This document shows positions 9,288 through 16,814 of a stretch of DNA of 64,000 bases, piece after piece (within the stretch, counting starts at the first letter, position 1; each line of letters begins with the position of its first letter). The notes beneath the pieces were generated by a model. That model had not been told where the DNA came from and did not search any database. It saw nothing but the letters and a program-made list of their open reading frames with translations. Both the position numbers and the translations under genes were made by a program. This DNA comes from Methanoculleus thermophilus (GTDB lineage Archaea > Halobacteriota > Methanomicrobia > Methanomicrobiales > Methanoculleaceae), in the NCBI RefSeq assembly GCF_001571405.1, contig NZ_BCNX01000003.1, forward strand, positions 1 through 64,000. The letters run 5' to 3'.

Positions 9288-9527
9288 ATGCGAGAGATCC
9301 TTGTCGGGACCGTCCAAGGTCTGGCGCTGAGCAGATCGCTTGCGCTCACGATCCCCTATCATCTACGGGAAGAGCACGGCTTCAAGAAAGGTGATCGCTT
9401 CGCCGTCAAGACTGACGGATGGGGGCGGATCATCTATGAAAAACTGCCCGACGAGAGGGGTTGCAATGCGCCAACATCCGGCCCCTCCCGCAACCCCGAC
9501 ACATACGCGATGGAGGCATCGAGGTGA
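9288..9527 (+). CDS. AbrB/SpoVT-like DNA-binding protein
   Basis: This 79-residue protein has the swapped-hairpin pattern of AbrB-type proteins in its first 50 residues: TVQGLALSRSLALTIPYHLREEHGFKKGDRFAVKT split into beta-strand, short helix and GD turn. Such proteins bind DNA as dimers and act as transition-state regulators or antitoxins. No toxin is recognised beside it, so regulation of the element is more likely. It is the first gene of the plus-strand replication operon, and the next gene overlaps it by 4 bases (GTGA). Confidence 0.7.
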   Translation: MREILVGTVQGLALSRSLALTIPYHLREEHGFKKGDRFAVKTDGWGRIIYEKLPDERGCNAPTSGPSRNPDTYAMEASR

Positions 9528-9763
9528 GTACCACTTGTTCGCCATCACAGATGGGAGTATCGGTTCCGGCGCTCGTCATCGACCAAGAAACGCTCGACCA
9601 TCTACCGGCGTTTCATAGAGCGATCGCAGAAGTGCTCATCGAGAAAGGGCGCTGGCAGTTAGCAGACAGTGAGAACAAGGATTCGAGGAAGGTCTCGGCG
9701 AAGACCGACCTCAGTGACACAGCGAGGAACTGCAATGAATTATACGCAGGAGAAATATATTAA
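9524..9763 (+). CDS. Small hypothetical protein of the element
   Basis: This 79-residue frame is not a recognised family. I chose the GTG at 9524 because it overlaps the previous stop in the GTGA arrangement seen throughout this operon. A helical stretch (PAFHRAIAEVLIEKGRWQL) fills the middle, and the end is polar. The position between an AbrB-like gene and the replication genes suggests an accessory or regulatory role, which is inference only. Confidence 0.5.
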   Translation: MSTTCSPSQMGVSVPALVIDQETLDHLPAFHRAIAEVLIEKGRWQLADSENKDSRKVSAKTDLSDTARNCNELYAGEIY

Positions 9764-9941
9764 GGTTCCTATATCCTCCGGGAGCATACCCTCAGAGGAT
9801 CTACCGACCGTCTGCCGGTCGTTGGCCGGCACGTTGTGCGGCTCGTTCCTGACATCAAACGGGCCATGCCGGCGCTTCTCGGTGCGGGGTTGCCCTCTTC
9901 GGCGGCTACCTAGCTATCACCTCGACGGGGCGAGCGCGTGA
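9735..9941 (+). CDS. Small hypothetical protein upstream of PrimPol
   Basis: This 68-residue frame starts at ATG 9735 (MNYTQEKYIKVPISSG) and ends in a GTGA overlap with the next gene, which argues that it is translated. It overlaps the previous gene by 29 bases. The C-terminal half is rich in Arg, Cys and Ser without a clear motif. It is unrecognised and may be a spurious frame. Confidence 0.35.
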   Translation: MNYTQEKYIKVPISSGSIPSEDLPTVCRSLAGTLCGSFLTSNGPCRRFSVRGCPLRRLPSYHLDGASA

Positions 9942-11023
9942 CCACCGGCGACCCGTTCGGGGATGCGAAGGCATCCGGTTTTCAGATCATACGCTCACCG
10001 AAAGGAGCAGCGCCACAACCGCCGGCAAGATCGGCACCGGCACCAACGAGCCGCCCCGCGACCTCTACCAGGTACGCCGCCATCCCCGCCGCGATGCGAC
10101 AGGCGAAGCGGTGGGTTACCTGGCAGTACGAGATTCGTGAAGGGAAGAAGACAAAGGTGCCACACACCCCCGGCAAGGGGAAGGCGAGCAGCACCGATCC
10201 CACGACATGGGTGACGTTTGAGGAAGCGTGCCGGGTGGCAGAGTTCTACAGCGGGATCGGGTTCGTCCTGGGCGACGGCTGGCTCGGGCTCGACGCGGAT
10301 CACGTGCGGGATCTTGATACCGGGGAATGGTTGCCCGGAATCCTCGACGAGATCAAGAGTCTTGGCTCTTACGCGGAGCTGTCCCCATCGAAGACCGGCG
10401 CCCATGTGATAACCTTCGGGACGAAGCCGGGCGACAGGAGCCGGGCAGCGGGCGAAGTATGGGAGATGTACGACCGTGGCCGGTTCTTCACCGTTACCGG
10501 AGACCACATCCCCGGCACGCCCGATGACGTGCGCGAGCCGGCGCCCGGGAGCCTGGAGGCGATCTACGAGAAGATCGGCCGGACGAAGGAGATGCAGCAA
10601 GCGCCCCGGGCGAAGACCCCGACCCCACGATCTACAGCCGCCCCGGATCTAACCGACGCGGAGATCATCGAGAAGTGCCAGAGCGCCGCGAACGCCGCGA
10701 AGTTCAACGCCCTATGGCGCGGGGATATGTCCGGATACGGATCGCACTCTGAAGCGGATCTCGCCCTGTGCACCATCCTCGCCTTCTACAGTCAAGACCC
10801 CGCACAACTGGAGCGATTGGTTCGGCAGTCGGGACTCTACCGCGAGAAGTGGGACCGAACCGACTACGTCACGCGGACGATCTCGAAGGCCCTGGAGCAT
10901 GTGGGAGAGACATGGAGCCCGGGCGGCGGCATGGATGCCCTCCCGCCCGAAGCACGATACCTCAAGCGCATCGAGTACCGGCGAAAGATGCAGGCGGCCC
11001 GGCGGGAGGCGGTGCGGGCATGA
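9938..11023 (+). CDS. NrS-1-like primase-polymerase
   Basis: This 361-residue protein resembles the N-terminal polymerase/primase part of the NrS-1 phage polymerase, a PrimPol that can start DNA chains without a separate primer. Residues 45-190 carry the family pattern: RWVTWQYE, KVPHTPGKG, ASSTDPTTW, the acidic pair in GLDADHV (Asp119, Asp121), SPSKTGAH (149-156) and a final DRGRFFTVTG. Residues 235-330 match the helicase-binding domain of the same family (SEADLALCTILAFY, TDYVTRTISKAL). It starts at GTG in a 4-base overlap and its stop overlaps the helicase gene by 4 bases, so the split primase and helicase are made together. Confidence 0.8.
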   Translation: MTTGDPFGDAKASGFQIIRSPKGAAPQPPARSAPAPTSRPATSTRYAAIPAAMRQAKRWVTWQYEIREGKKTKVPHTPGKGKASSTDPTTWVTFEEACRVAEFYSGIGFVLGDGWLGLDADHVRDLDTGEWLPGILDEIKSLGSYAELSPSKTGAHVITFGTKPGDRSRAAGEVWEMYDRGRFFTVTGDHIPGTPDDVREPAPGSLEAIYEKIGRTKEMQQAPRAKTPTPRSTAAPDLTDAEIIEKCQSAANAAKFNALWRGDMSGYGSHSEADLALCTILAFYSQDPAQLERLVRQSGLYREKWDRTDYVTRTISKALEHVGETWSPGGGMDALPPEARYLKRIEYRRKMQAARREAVRA

Positions 11024-13098
11024 CCGCGGACAACCTCTCCCCGGACGAGAAGATCGCGATCGGTCTCGCAGACGGGGATACCCTCACCACCGTGTCATGG
11101 TGGGGTGGGTTTTACTACAACATCCCTGCATCGTGCGATCTCGCGAAAGAGTGCGGGATACCTTCGGCTGACGAGGCGGCCGCCGACGAGCGCCGGGAGC
11201 AGGCAAAGCGGGTTCTGTTCCGCATCGCGGTCTACTGCCACGATAAAGGGCTCGAGGTCGCAAGCAACCTCTCCAGGCGGTGGTCCCGGCTGCCGGAAGA
11301 GATCCGCCCGACGCCCGAAGAGGTCGAGCACCTTACCAAAATGGCGAAGGTCTACCGGGAACGTGCGCGAAGGGACCGAAACGATGAGATCCTGTCCGCG
11401 GATCAGGAGGACCTGACCACCGGGATCGGGCTGACGGACATAGGGAACTCCGAACGCCTGATCAGGATGTACGGCGATGATGTCCGATATTGTGCGACGC
11501 TGAAAGCGTGGTTTGTGTGGGACGGCCGGCGGTGGGAGCAGGACGAGACGAACCGGATGCTCGACCTTGCAACGAGGACGGCTAAGGCGATCTTCCTCGA
11601 AGCGGCGACAGCACCGAACAGCGAAACCGTCGCAAAGTGGGCGATCAAATCGGGTTCGCTCGCGGCACGGCGCGCGATGATTGACGGCGCTGTGCATATG
11701 GTCCCCGTCCGCGCCGACGAGATGGATGCGCGCGAAAACCTGTTCAACTGCCAGAACGGCACCCTCGACCTGGAGACGTTCGAGTTCCGGGAGCACAGGC
11801 GCGAGGACCTTCTTACGAAAATAGCCGGTGTGCGGTATGACCCCGACGCGACATGCCCTCTCTGGCTGGAGCACCTGAAGACGGTTTTTTGCGCCGACGA
11901 GGAGGTAATCGCCGGATTTCAGGGCATGATGGGATACTCGCTCCTGCAATACAACCCCGAACAGATTATGAGCATCCTGTGGGGTTCGGGCAAAAACGGC
12001 AAGTCGGAGACGCTGAAGGCGATCGCTCTCATACTGGGTGACTATGCGACCAACATCGAGGCTGGGACCTTGATGCAGTCCCGACACGATGATGCTGGGC
12101 GGGCACGCCCGGACGTTCTCAGGCTCAAGGGTGCGCGGTTCGTGACCTGCACCGAACCGGAGCAGGACGCTATCCTTTCCGAGTCGCTGATCAAGTCTGT
12201 GACCGGCGATCACAAAGTCACCGCTCGGCCGTTGTACGGCAAGCCGATTGAGTTCAAGCCAGGTGCAAAAATCTTCCTTGCAACGAATTACTTACCGAAA
12301 ATTCACGGGACCGATAACGGGATTTGGCGGAGAATATGGTTATTCCCGTTTGTCGCCGTCATCCCGCCCGAGAAACGGCAGCCGGAGTATGGCAACGTCT
12401 TGTTCGAGCAGGAAGGCCCTGGAATCCTCAACTGGATGATCGAAGGTCTCCGGCGATACAAGGAGCAGGGCAAACTCGCACAGCCCGCGGCCGTGCAAAA
12501 GGCCACGCAGGAGTACCGGATCACATCGAACCCGGTCGGCCGGTTCCTCACAGAATGTTGTGTGATCGGGCCCCGGGAGCAGGTCGGGAAAAACGATCTC
12601 TATGAGGCATACCTCTCATGGTGCGAAACCATCGGGTGGAGATCCGTGGCCCGGAACAAGTTCGGCAGCCTTATGAAAACCCTGTTTGATGACTACAGCG
12701 ACGGCGCTAATCGGTATTGGATCGGAATCAGGCGCAAGACCGAGGCCGAATTACGAAACTGCGACATCTCTGCTGAGAGACAGGCCGAACTCTCCGAGCG
12801 CCCGACACCCGGCACTGACACACCTGACAGACTTTCCCCTAATTTTTCCTATACACACGCGCGAGAAAAAGTTGGGGAAAGTCTGTCAGTTGTGTCAGGA
12901 GAGGATGTCCCACCGTCTGTGTTCGCTACTATCAACACCTACACCTGGCGTGGCGGGCTGGAGAAGAAAGGCGCCCGGTGCAGCGTCCGCGGGTGTGACC
13001 GAAAGCCCGAGTGGGTGAACGAACACGGCGAGTGGCCGCTGTGTAGTGTGCACTATAACGAGCTCTCCCTCCGTACCAAACGCGAGGTGCGCCCATGA
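11020..13098 (+). CDS. D5/P4-family replicative helicase (SF3)
   Basis: This 692-residue protein is the replicative helicase of the element. The D5 N-terminal domain (about 150-300) precedes an SF3 ATPase with Walker A GSGKNGKS at 322-329, a Walker B/sensor region near ARFVTCTEPE, and KIFLATNYLPKI. A winged-helix region follows (FLTECCVIG, FGSLMKTLF). The C-terminal 60 residues hold a Cys/His zinc finger (CSVRGCDRKP...CSVH). ATG 11020 overlaps the PrimPol stop (ATGA), which rules out the longer frame from 10768. The DNA coding for the linker between helicase and zinc finger contains a near-perfect inverted repeat with 25-base arms. Confidence 0.88.
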   Translation: MTADNLSPDEKIAIGLADGDTLTTVSWWGGFYYNIPASCDLAKECGIPSADEAAADERREQAKRVLFRIAVYCHDKGLEVASNLSRRWSRLPEEIRPTPEEVEHLTKMAKVYRERARRDRNDEILSADQEDLTTGIGLTDIGNSERLIRMYGDDVRYCATLKAWFVWDGRRWEQDETNRMLDLATRTAKAIFLEAATAPNSETVAKWAIKSGSLAARRAMIDGAVHMVPVRADEMDARENLFNCQNGTLDLETFEFREHRREDLLTKIAGVRYDPDATCPLWLEHLKTVFCADEEVIAGFQGMMGYSLLQYNPEQIMSILWGSGKNGKSETLKAIALILGDYATNIEAGTLMQSRHDDAGRARPDVLRLKGARFVTCTEPEQDAILSESLIKSVTGDHKVTARPLYGKPIEFKPGAKIFLATNYLPKIHGTDNGIWRRIWLFPFVAVIPPEKRQPEYGNVLFEQEGPGILNWMIEGLRRYKEQGKLAQPAAVQKATQEYRITSNPVGRFLTECCVIGPREQVGKNDLYEAYLSWCETIGWRSVARNKFGSLMKTLFDDYSDGANRYWIGIRRKTEAELRNCDISAERQAELSERPTPGTDTPDRLSPNFSYTHAREKVGESLSVVSGEDVPPSVFATINTYTWRGGLEKKGARCSVRGCDRKPEWVNEHGEWPLCSVHYNELSLRTKREVRP
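12815..12898. repeat. Inverted repeat with 25-base arms inside the helicase gene
   Basis: Arms at 12815-12839 and 12874-12898 match at 24 of 25 bases. The innermost 16 (CTGACAGACTTTCCCC and its complement) are perfect, and the loop is 34 bases and AT-rich with an ACACACGCGCG centre. It is translated as part of the helicase linker. A replication origin, a regulator site or a small inserted repeat are the candidate roles. Confidence 0.85.
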
Positions 13099-13331
13099 CC
13101 TCCTGCCGGGACAACGCCGGGCGATACCTCCGGGAGCACTTCTCTAGTGCCGACGGCATCCTGGAACTCTGGGAGTGTTTCGTCGAACAGTGCCCCGACA
13201 TGACGCTCGTAGCGGACGCACTCGACCACCTCGCCGGTTTCCATGACTACTACCGGCAGCCCCGGCAGGCGACGAAGTATCGAGCGGAGGCGGCCGCCTT
13301 GAGAAAGTGCATGGCAAAGGTGACAGCATGA
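13095..13331 (+). CDS. Small hypothetical protein, helical
   Basis: This 78-residue protein starts at ATG 13095, overlapping the helicase stop by 4 bases. It is predicted to be mostly helical (GILELWECFVEQ, LVADALDHLAGFHDYY) and ends in a basic tail. No family is recognised. Its coupling suggests a role with the replication proteins or as the first member of the following small-gene chain. Confidence 0.55.
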   Translation: MTSCRDNAGRYLREHFSSADGILELWECFVEQCPDMTLVADALDHLAGFHDYYRQPRQATKYRAEAAALRKCMAKVTA

Positions 13332-13666
13332 CAGAAACCGCGGTTTTACTGGCAGATAACGGACACGGCAGAGGCACAACCGCGCCTTTACCGCCTGCAA
13401 ATCGTGCAGCGGAGTCCGGAAACGACGCACAGGCTGACGAAAAAATCGACCGGGAGCAGCTCCTCGCCGTGAGTACGGACCTGATCCGGTCGCTCCACCG
13501 CCGGATCACCGGCCGCCGGTTCCGGGGGAACAAGCACGACGGCGTGAAACTCGGGTATGCCCGGGCGCTCGCAACGGCCGTGCAGGTCCACAACCAGGTG
13601 CTCCGGGACATGGAGATGGAGGAACTCGAGCGCAGAATTGCAGCACTAGAGGAAGCGAAGAAATGA
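13328..13666 (+). CDS. Hypothetical protein ending in the ERRIAALEE motif
   Basis: This 112-residue protein starts at ATG 13328 in a 4-base overlap (ATGA). Its N-terminal 45 residues are polar and probably disordered. The middle is basic and helical (LIRSLHRRITGRRFRGNK), and the C-terminus ends in a coiled-coil segment LERRIAALEEAKK. That segment matches the N-terminal motif of the four small proteins downstream, so they may pair through this helix. No family is recognised. Confidence 0.6.
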   Translation: MTETAVLLADNGHGRGTTAPLPPANRAAESGNDAQADEKIDREQLLAVSTDLIRSLHRRITGRRFRGNKHDGVKLGYARALATAVQVHNQVLRDMEMEELERRIAALEEAKK

Positions 13667-13821
13667 GACGAACCATTGAGCGGCGTGTTGCCGCACTGGA
13701 ACAGGCAGCCGACCCCGACGCCGGCACGCCCCTGATCCTCTTCGGGGATGACCCCGAACCCGCACAGACGAGAAGACCCCGCCGCGTGATCCGATTCGAC
13801 GAGGAGGACCGGCACCTATGA
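13663..13821 (+). CDS. Small ERRVAALE-motif protein (52 aa)
   Basis: This very small gene starts MRRTIERRVAALEQAA. It overlaps both neighbours by 4 bases in the ATGA form. After the amphipathic helix the chain is acidic (FGDDPEP) and then basic (RRPRRV), ending FDEEDRHL. It is the first of four genes sharing M-x-R-x-x-[IL]-x-R-R-[VL]-[AS]-A-L-E. Function unknown. Confidence 0.55.
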   Translation: MRRTIERRVAALEQAADPDAGTPLILFGDDPEPAQTRRPRRVIRFDEEDRHL

Positions 13822-13898
13822 ACCGCGGCAGCATCGAGCGCAGGCTCGCAGCACTGGAGCACGCCCACCGAAGGCCCCTCGTGGTGTTCAGGACATGA
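13818..13898 (+). CDS. Very small ERRLAALE-motif protein (26 aa)
   Basis: The frame reads MNRGSIERRLAALEHA and then ten more residues. It is only 26 codons, but both ends overlap neighbours by 4 bases (ATGA) and 26 bases of its DNA are repeated exactly in the gene at 14026. That pattern argues for a duplicated functional unit and not chance. Function unknown. Confidence 0.45.
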   Translation: MNRGSIERRLAALEHAHRRPLVVFRT

Positions 13899-14067
13899 GC
13901 GACGACGAACTCATGAGCATCTTCGACGAGCACCTCGTCGAGACCGCCGCGGGGATGGTGCCATTCCGTGAGGCAAACGAGGCCGACCAGAATCGATACC
14001 TCGAAGCAGTTGTGGGGGGTGCAGTATGAGCCGAGCTCACCTCGAGCGCAGGCTCGCAGCACTGGAG
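13834..14067 (+). repeat. Exact 26-base direct repeat in two small genes
   Basis: Copies at 13834-13859 and 14042-14067 are identical (TCGAGCGCAGGCTCGCAGC and seven more bases) and 208 bases apart. Each encodes ERRLAALE at the same distance from its start codon. Weaker copies lie at about 13630 and 13675. This shows tandem duplication of the small-gene start. Confidence 0.8.
13895..14029 (+). CDS. Small acidic protein (44 aa) of the coupled chain
   Basis: This 44-residue frame (MSDDELMSIFDEHLVETAAG) overlaps both neighbours by 4 bases. It lacks the ERRLAALE motif and is acidic and helical. Its place inside the chain and the coupling suggest it is translated. Function unknown. Confidence 0.45.
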   Translation: MSDDELMSIFDEHLVETAAGMVPFREANEADQNRYLEAVVGGAV

Positions 14068-14199
14068 GAGGCCGCGAACCCGGCGGTATCGACATGGGCT
14101 GACCTCGTGGTCGCTGTGGAGGAGGGGCGGGACCCGATCATCCTCTCGCCGGCCATGCAGGATCTCTTTGACTCCTCACTCTCGGAGAGGGGGCCATGA
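14026..14199 (+). CDS. Small ERRLAALE-motif protein (57 aa)
   Basis: The frame starts MSRAHLERRLAALEEAA and continues with a short beta/helix segment (WADLVVAVEEGRDPIILSP). Both ends show the 4-base ATGA overlap. It shares a 26-base exact repeat with the gene at 13818. Function unknown; the common helix suggests a shared partner. Confidence 0.5.
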   Translation: MSRAHLERRLAALEEAANPAVSTWADLVVAVEEGRDPIILSPAMQDLFDSSLSERGP

Positions 14200-14570
14200 T
14201 CCGCGATTCACTCCGCCGCCGGGTCTCTGCCCTCGAGCATGACCGGCAGGAGCGGGAGAAGTTCACCGGTGCAGCCACCGAGCAGGCCCTTACCCTCGCC
14301 GGCCGATACATCGAGAAGGCACAGCGAGCCCTCGACGATGGCCAGCCGATTCCGCGGGAGACTCTCACAATCTCGTCGGCGGTCACCCTGGCAACAGTCT
14401 ACCATGGTGGCCCGGTCCGGACGCCCGACGCGGTCGAGGCGGCAGCCTGGCAGACCCTCAAGACGATCGCCGACCTCGAGGTCCCGGACCTGGCAACCGG
14501 CGAGGATCTCCGGCAGTACCTCGACCGGCTGATCGAGCGACTCGATCTAGCCGCGGTCGTCGAGCCGTGA
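14196..14570 (+). CDS. Hypothetical helical protein, RRRVSALE motif (124 aa)
   Basis: This is the last and longest of the motif-bearing chain, starting MIRDSLRRRVSALEHD. The rest is helical (EQALTLAGRYIEKAQRALDD, AVEAAAWQTLKTIADLEV, LRQYLDRLIERLDL). It starts in an ATGA overlap and ends before a small hairpin (GCCGGCA at 14578 with TGCCGGC at 14591). No family recognised; place before the tape-measure-like gene is notable because tail chaperones often sit there, but there is no sequence support for that role. Confidence 0.6.
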   Translation: MIRDSLRRRVSALEHDRQEREKFTGAATEQALTLAGRYIEKAQRALDDGQPIPRETLTISSAVTLATVYHGGPVRTPDAVEAAAWQTLKTIADLEVPDLATGEDLRQYLDRLIERLDLAAVVEP

Positions 14571-14612
14571 ACACCCCGCCGGCAGGGTCATGCCGGCAGA
14601 ACCGATGACACC

Positions 14613-14717
14613 ATGACAGAAACAGCCTTCAAGACAAGCGACTTCGGCCCCACCATGCAGGCGGCCCGGATCGAAGAGGAGGAACGGAAGATGAAACAGC
14701 GCACACGGAGGAGATAG
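14613..14717 (+). CDS. Very small protein (34 aa) before the tape-measure-like gene
   Basis: The frame MTETAFKTSDFGPTMQAARI ends in a charged helix (EEEERKMKQRTRRR) and stops immediately before the ATG at 14718. The first MTET matches the start of the gene at 13328. The AGGAGA near its end would serve as the ribosome site for the next gene. Weak case for translation. Confidence 0.35.
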   Translation: MTETAFKTSDFGPTMQAARIEEEERKMKQRTRRR

Positions 14718-15845
14718 ATGGGGCTACTCGGCAGTCTGGTCATACGTTACGCGGCCGAAGGGCACCATGATGTGATCCGGGCCGACAAGCGCGTCCGGGA
14801 CAGTCTCTCGACGACCGCCCGCCACGCGAAACGCGACGAGGCCGCGACGAAAGGGTGGATGCAGCGGCACATGACGGCGCTGCTCGCGGTCGCCGGGACG
14901 ATCGGGGCGGCGATGTACACGATCGCCCGAGAGTCGCCGTCGATGAGCGCCGCGATCGGGGAGATCCGGCTCGCGTTCTCCATGTTCTTCATGGACGTTG
15001 GGGAGCGGGCAGCGCCGTTCTTCGAGGGGCTGGCCGATCTGGCCGGGAGGTTCCTCGAAGAATGGGAGAAACTCCCGGACAGCATGAAGGACGCGCTCGT
15101 CGGGGGCATGCCTGCGATCCTCGAAAACTGGGGTCAGCTCTTCGCGGACCTCGCCGCCACCGCGGATCGCTATCTCGGCACGGAGGACACGTTCCAGACG
15201 CTCGCGCAAAAGATTCTCGATACGTGGGACTGGCTCAAGAAAAACGCCCCGCTGGCCGTCTCGGCGATGTTCACCCGCATCGGAGAGGAGTGGGGGAAGT
15301 TCCGGGAGGATCCGATCGCGTGGGGGGCAGATCTCGTGACCCAGTTCGTTACCGGCGTCCGGAACCTGGCTCCCGCCCTGTACAACTACGTGATAGGGGT
15401 CCTCGGCACGGTTGCCGGCAAGTTCCTCGATTGGCTACCGGGCGCCTGGCAGTGGGGCGTCGACCTGATGAACAATTTCATCGGCGGTATCCGGTCGATG
15501 TTCGCCTGGCTGGACAGCACGATCGCGACCATCAAGAGCAAGATCGAGGCGGTGATGTCGTTCGACATCTCGGCAAACGATCGCATGGCCTATCGATGGG
15601 GTTCGGACCTGGTCCAGCATTTCGAGGCTGGCATGCGGTCAGTGCAGCTCTCCCCGGTCCTGCCGGTCGCTTCACCGGCGCCTGTGGCTGTGGGTGCCGG
15701 CGGCGGGATATCGCAGACGGTATACGTCGATATTGGGGGGATCACGGTGTCGGGAGCGGCCGCACAGTCCCCGCTTGACGAGAGAAAGATCGCCCGAATG
15801 GTGCGGGACGAGATCGGGCAGGCGCTCAGGAGCCGTGGCCGATGA
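14718..15845 (+). CDS. Short tail tape-measure-like protein
   Basis: This 375-residue protein resembles the body of phage tail tape-measure proteins. Residues 50-110 are hydrophobic (LLAVAGTIGAAMYTIA, IRLAFSMFFMDVGERAAPFF), followed by long amphipathic helices. A motif W-G-x-D-L-[VM]-x-x-F-x-x-G occurs three times, at 202-213, 246-257 and 294-305, as is common in tape-measure proteins. The C-terminal 70 residues are a Pro/Ala/Gly linker and a helix ending IARMVRDEIGQAL. It is short for the family. An annotated virion structural partner is missing from the element. Alternatives are a pore-forming or membrane protein. Confidence 0.6.
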   Translation: MGLLGSLVIRYAAEGHHDVIRADKRVRDSLSTTARHAKRDEAATKGWMQRHMTALLAVAGTIGAAMYTIARESPSMSAAIGEIRLAFSMFFMDVGERAAPFFEGLADLAGRFLEEWEKLPDSMKDALVGGMPAILENWGQLFADLAATADRYLGTEDTFQTLAQKILDTWDWLKKNAPLAVSAMFTRIGEEWGKFREDPIAWGADLVTQFVTGVRNLAPALYNYVIGVLGTVAGKFLDWLPGAWQWGVDLMNNFIGGIRSMFAWLDSTIATIKSKIEAVMSFDISANDRMAYRWGSDLVQHFEAGMRSVQLSPVLPVASPAPVAVGAGGGISQTVYVDIGGITVSGAAAQSPLDERKIARMVRDEIGQALRSRGR

Positions 15846-15946
15846 CCCGAGGCATCGCCCCGCCGTGATCCGGGCTACCCGCCCCTTTTTCTCACCCTCA
15901 ACCTCCCGGCAAATTTGCCGGAATGTCTGCGAGGACCCGGCCTTGC

Positions 15947-16372
15947 TTACCAGGTCGAGCCCACCCCGATCTTGTACGAATCCACGGCGCCGTCGGAATC
16001 GTAATACGTCACCTTGAACTTCCACGTCTCGCCCGGGTCAAGGTCCTGGACGAAGTCGGCCCCGTTTCCAACCAGGTTGCCGTCATGGTCGTAGAACTTA
16101 ACATCGATGGAGCCCCACGAAATACGCTCATCCCCGATGTTCTTCGCGCTCCCAACCACGTAAATGGATCCGTAACTCCCGTACTCGAGTTCATGTGACA
16201 CGATCTGGAGAGCGTCGCGCCCGGTCACCTTCGTCGGTGTCGCGGCGGCGGTCGTCGGCGCGGTCGGGCCGGGTTCGTCGTCCCCGGATACATATTGGGT
16301 CCTGCTGGTGCACCCGCACGCGGTGACACCCACCACGAGCAGGAGAATTATCAGAATGGCTGAAAGCCTCAT
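15947..16372 (-). CDS. FxLYD-type lipoprotein
   Basis: This 141-residue protein has an N-terminal hydrophobic signal (SAILIILLLVVGVTACGC) with a lipobox-like Cys at about 19-21, a Thr/Pro/Ala-rich linker to residue 50, and a beta-sandwich domain with the pattern seen in FxLYD proteins (YVVGSAKNIG, VKFYDHDGNLVG, LDPGETWKFKV). It is probably anchored outside the membrane. It is transcribed against the rest of the element cargo. Its role is unknown; surface alteration of the host is one option. Confidence 0.7.
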   Translation of the reverse strand: MRLSAILIILLLVVGVTACGCTSRTQYVSGDDEPGPTAPTTAAATPTKVTGRDALQIVSHELEYGSYGSIYVVGSAKNIGDERISWGSIDVKFYDHDGNLVGNGADFVQDLDPGETWKFKVTYYDSDGAVDSYKIGVGSTW

Positions 16373-16549
16373 ATGAAGGGAGGTACAGTTACACCATACT
16401 TAAGCGTTGCAGTTTTAGATCACGGGGCATCGTAGGCCGTGCCCAGGCCCCCGCACTGCATATAAAACAAGGCGATCTCACGCTGGATGCCGAAGTCTTC
16501 GGCACAATCGAGGCCGTTAAATCGACGACATGAGGGCACACAGAAGGGG

Positions 16550-16726
16550 TTATTCGACCTTCTCAACAACGACGCGGCGCTTATCCTCTTCGATTCTCAC
16601 CGTGACCTCTTCGCCGGTCTCGAATGGGAAGCGATCATCCCCGGCCACATCCGCCGGGATGGTGACGTATCGGGTTCTCGCCCGCTCGGAGAGCTGGATA
16701 ACCTTACCCTTTCCTTCCTTTGACAT
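16550..16726 (-). CDS. Second AbrB/SpoVT-like regulator (58 aa)
   Basis: The start ATG at 16726 gives MSKEGKGKVIQLSERARTRY and the usual swapped-hairpin fold (VTIPADVAGDDRFPF, GEEVTVRI). A TATA box on the minus strand (about 16749-16760) lies about 25 bases upstream. The longer frame to 16816 would cross the promoter and is rejected. It is divergent from the gene at 16815 across four copies of a 7-base operator-like motif, which suggests self-regulation. Confidence 0.7.
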   Translation of the reverse strand: MSKEGKGKVIQLSERARTRYVTIPADVAGDDRFPFETGEEVTVRIEEDKRRVVVEKVE

Positions 16727-16739
16727 AGTGAGTATGTTG

Positions 16740-16788
16740 GTAAGTAAAGTATTTATACTTACAGGTATACTTAGTATTATGGTAAGTA
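16740..16788. promoter_or_regulatory. Divergent operator with four GTAAGTA half-sites
   Basis: GTAAGTA occurs at 16740-16746, inverted at 16756-16762, inverted with one change at 16768-16774, and direct again at 16782-16788. The two pairs span both presumed TATA regions of the divergent genes at 16726 and 16815. This is the expected layout for control by a dimeric or tetrameric AbrB-like protein. Confidence 0.65.
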
Positions 16789-16814
16789 TAACACTGACAA
16801 AGGAGGAAGAACCC

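Noticed and set aside
9288-9763. AbrB-like gene and its neighbour as a toxin-antitoxin pair
   Set aside because: The neighbour shows no PIN, MazF or other toxin motif; a regulator role is simpler.
10768-11019. An extended N-terminus for the D5 helicase
   Set aside because: It would overlap the PrimPol gene by 256 bases; ATG 11020 in the ATGA overlap fits the operon pattern.
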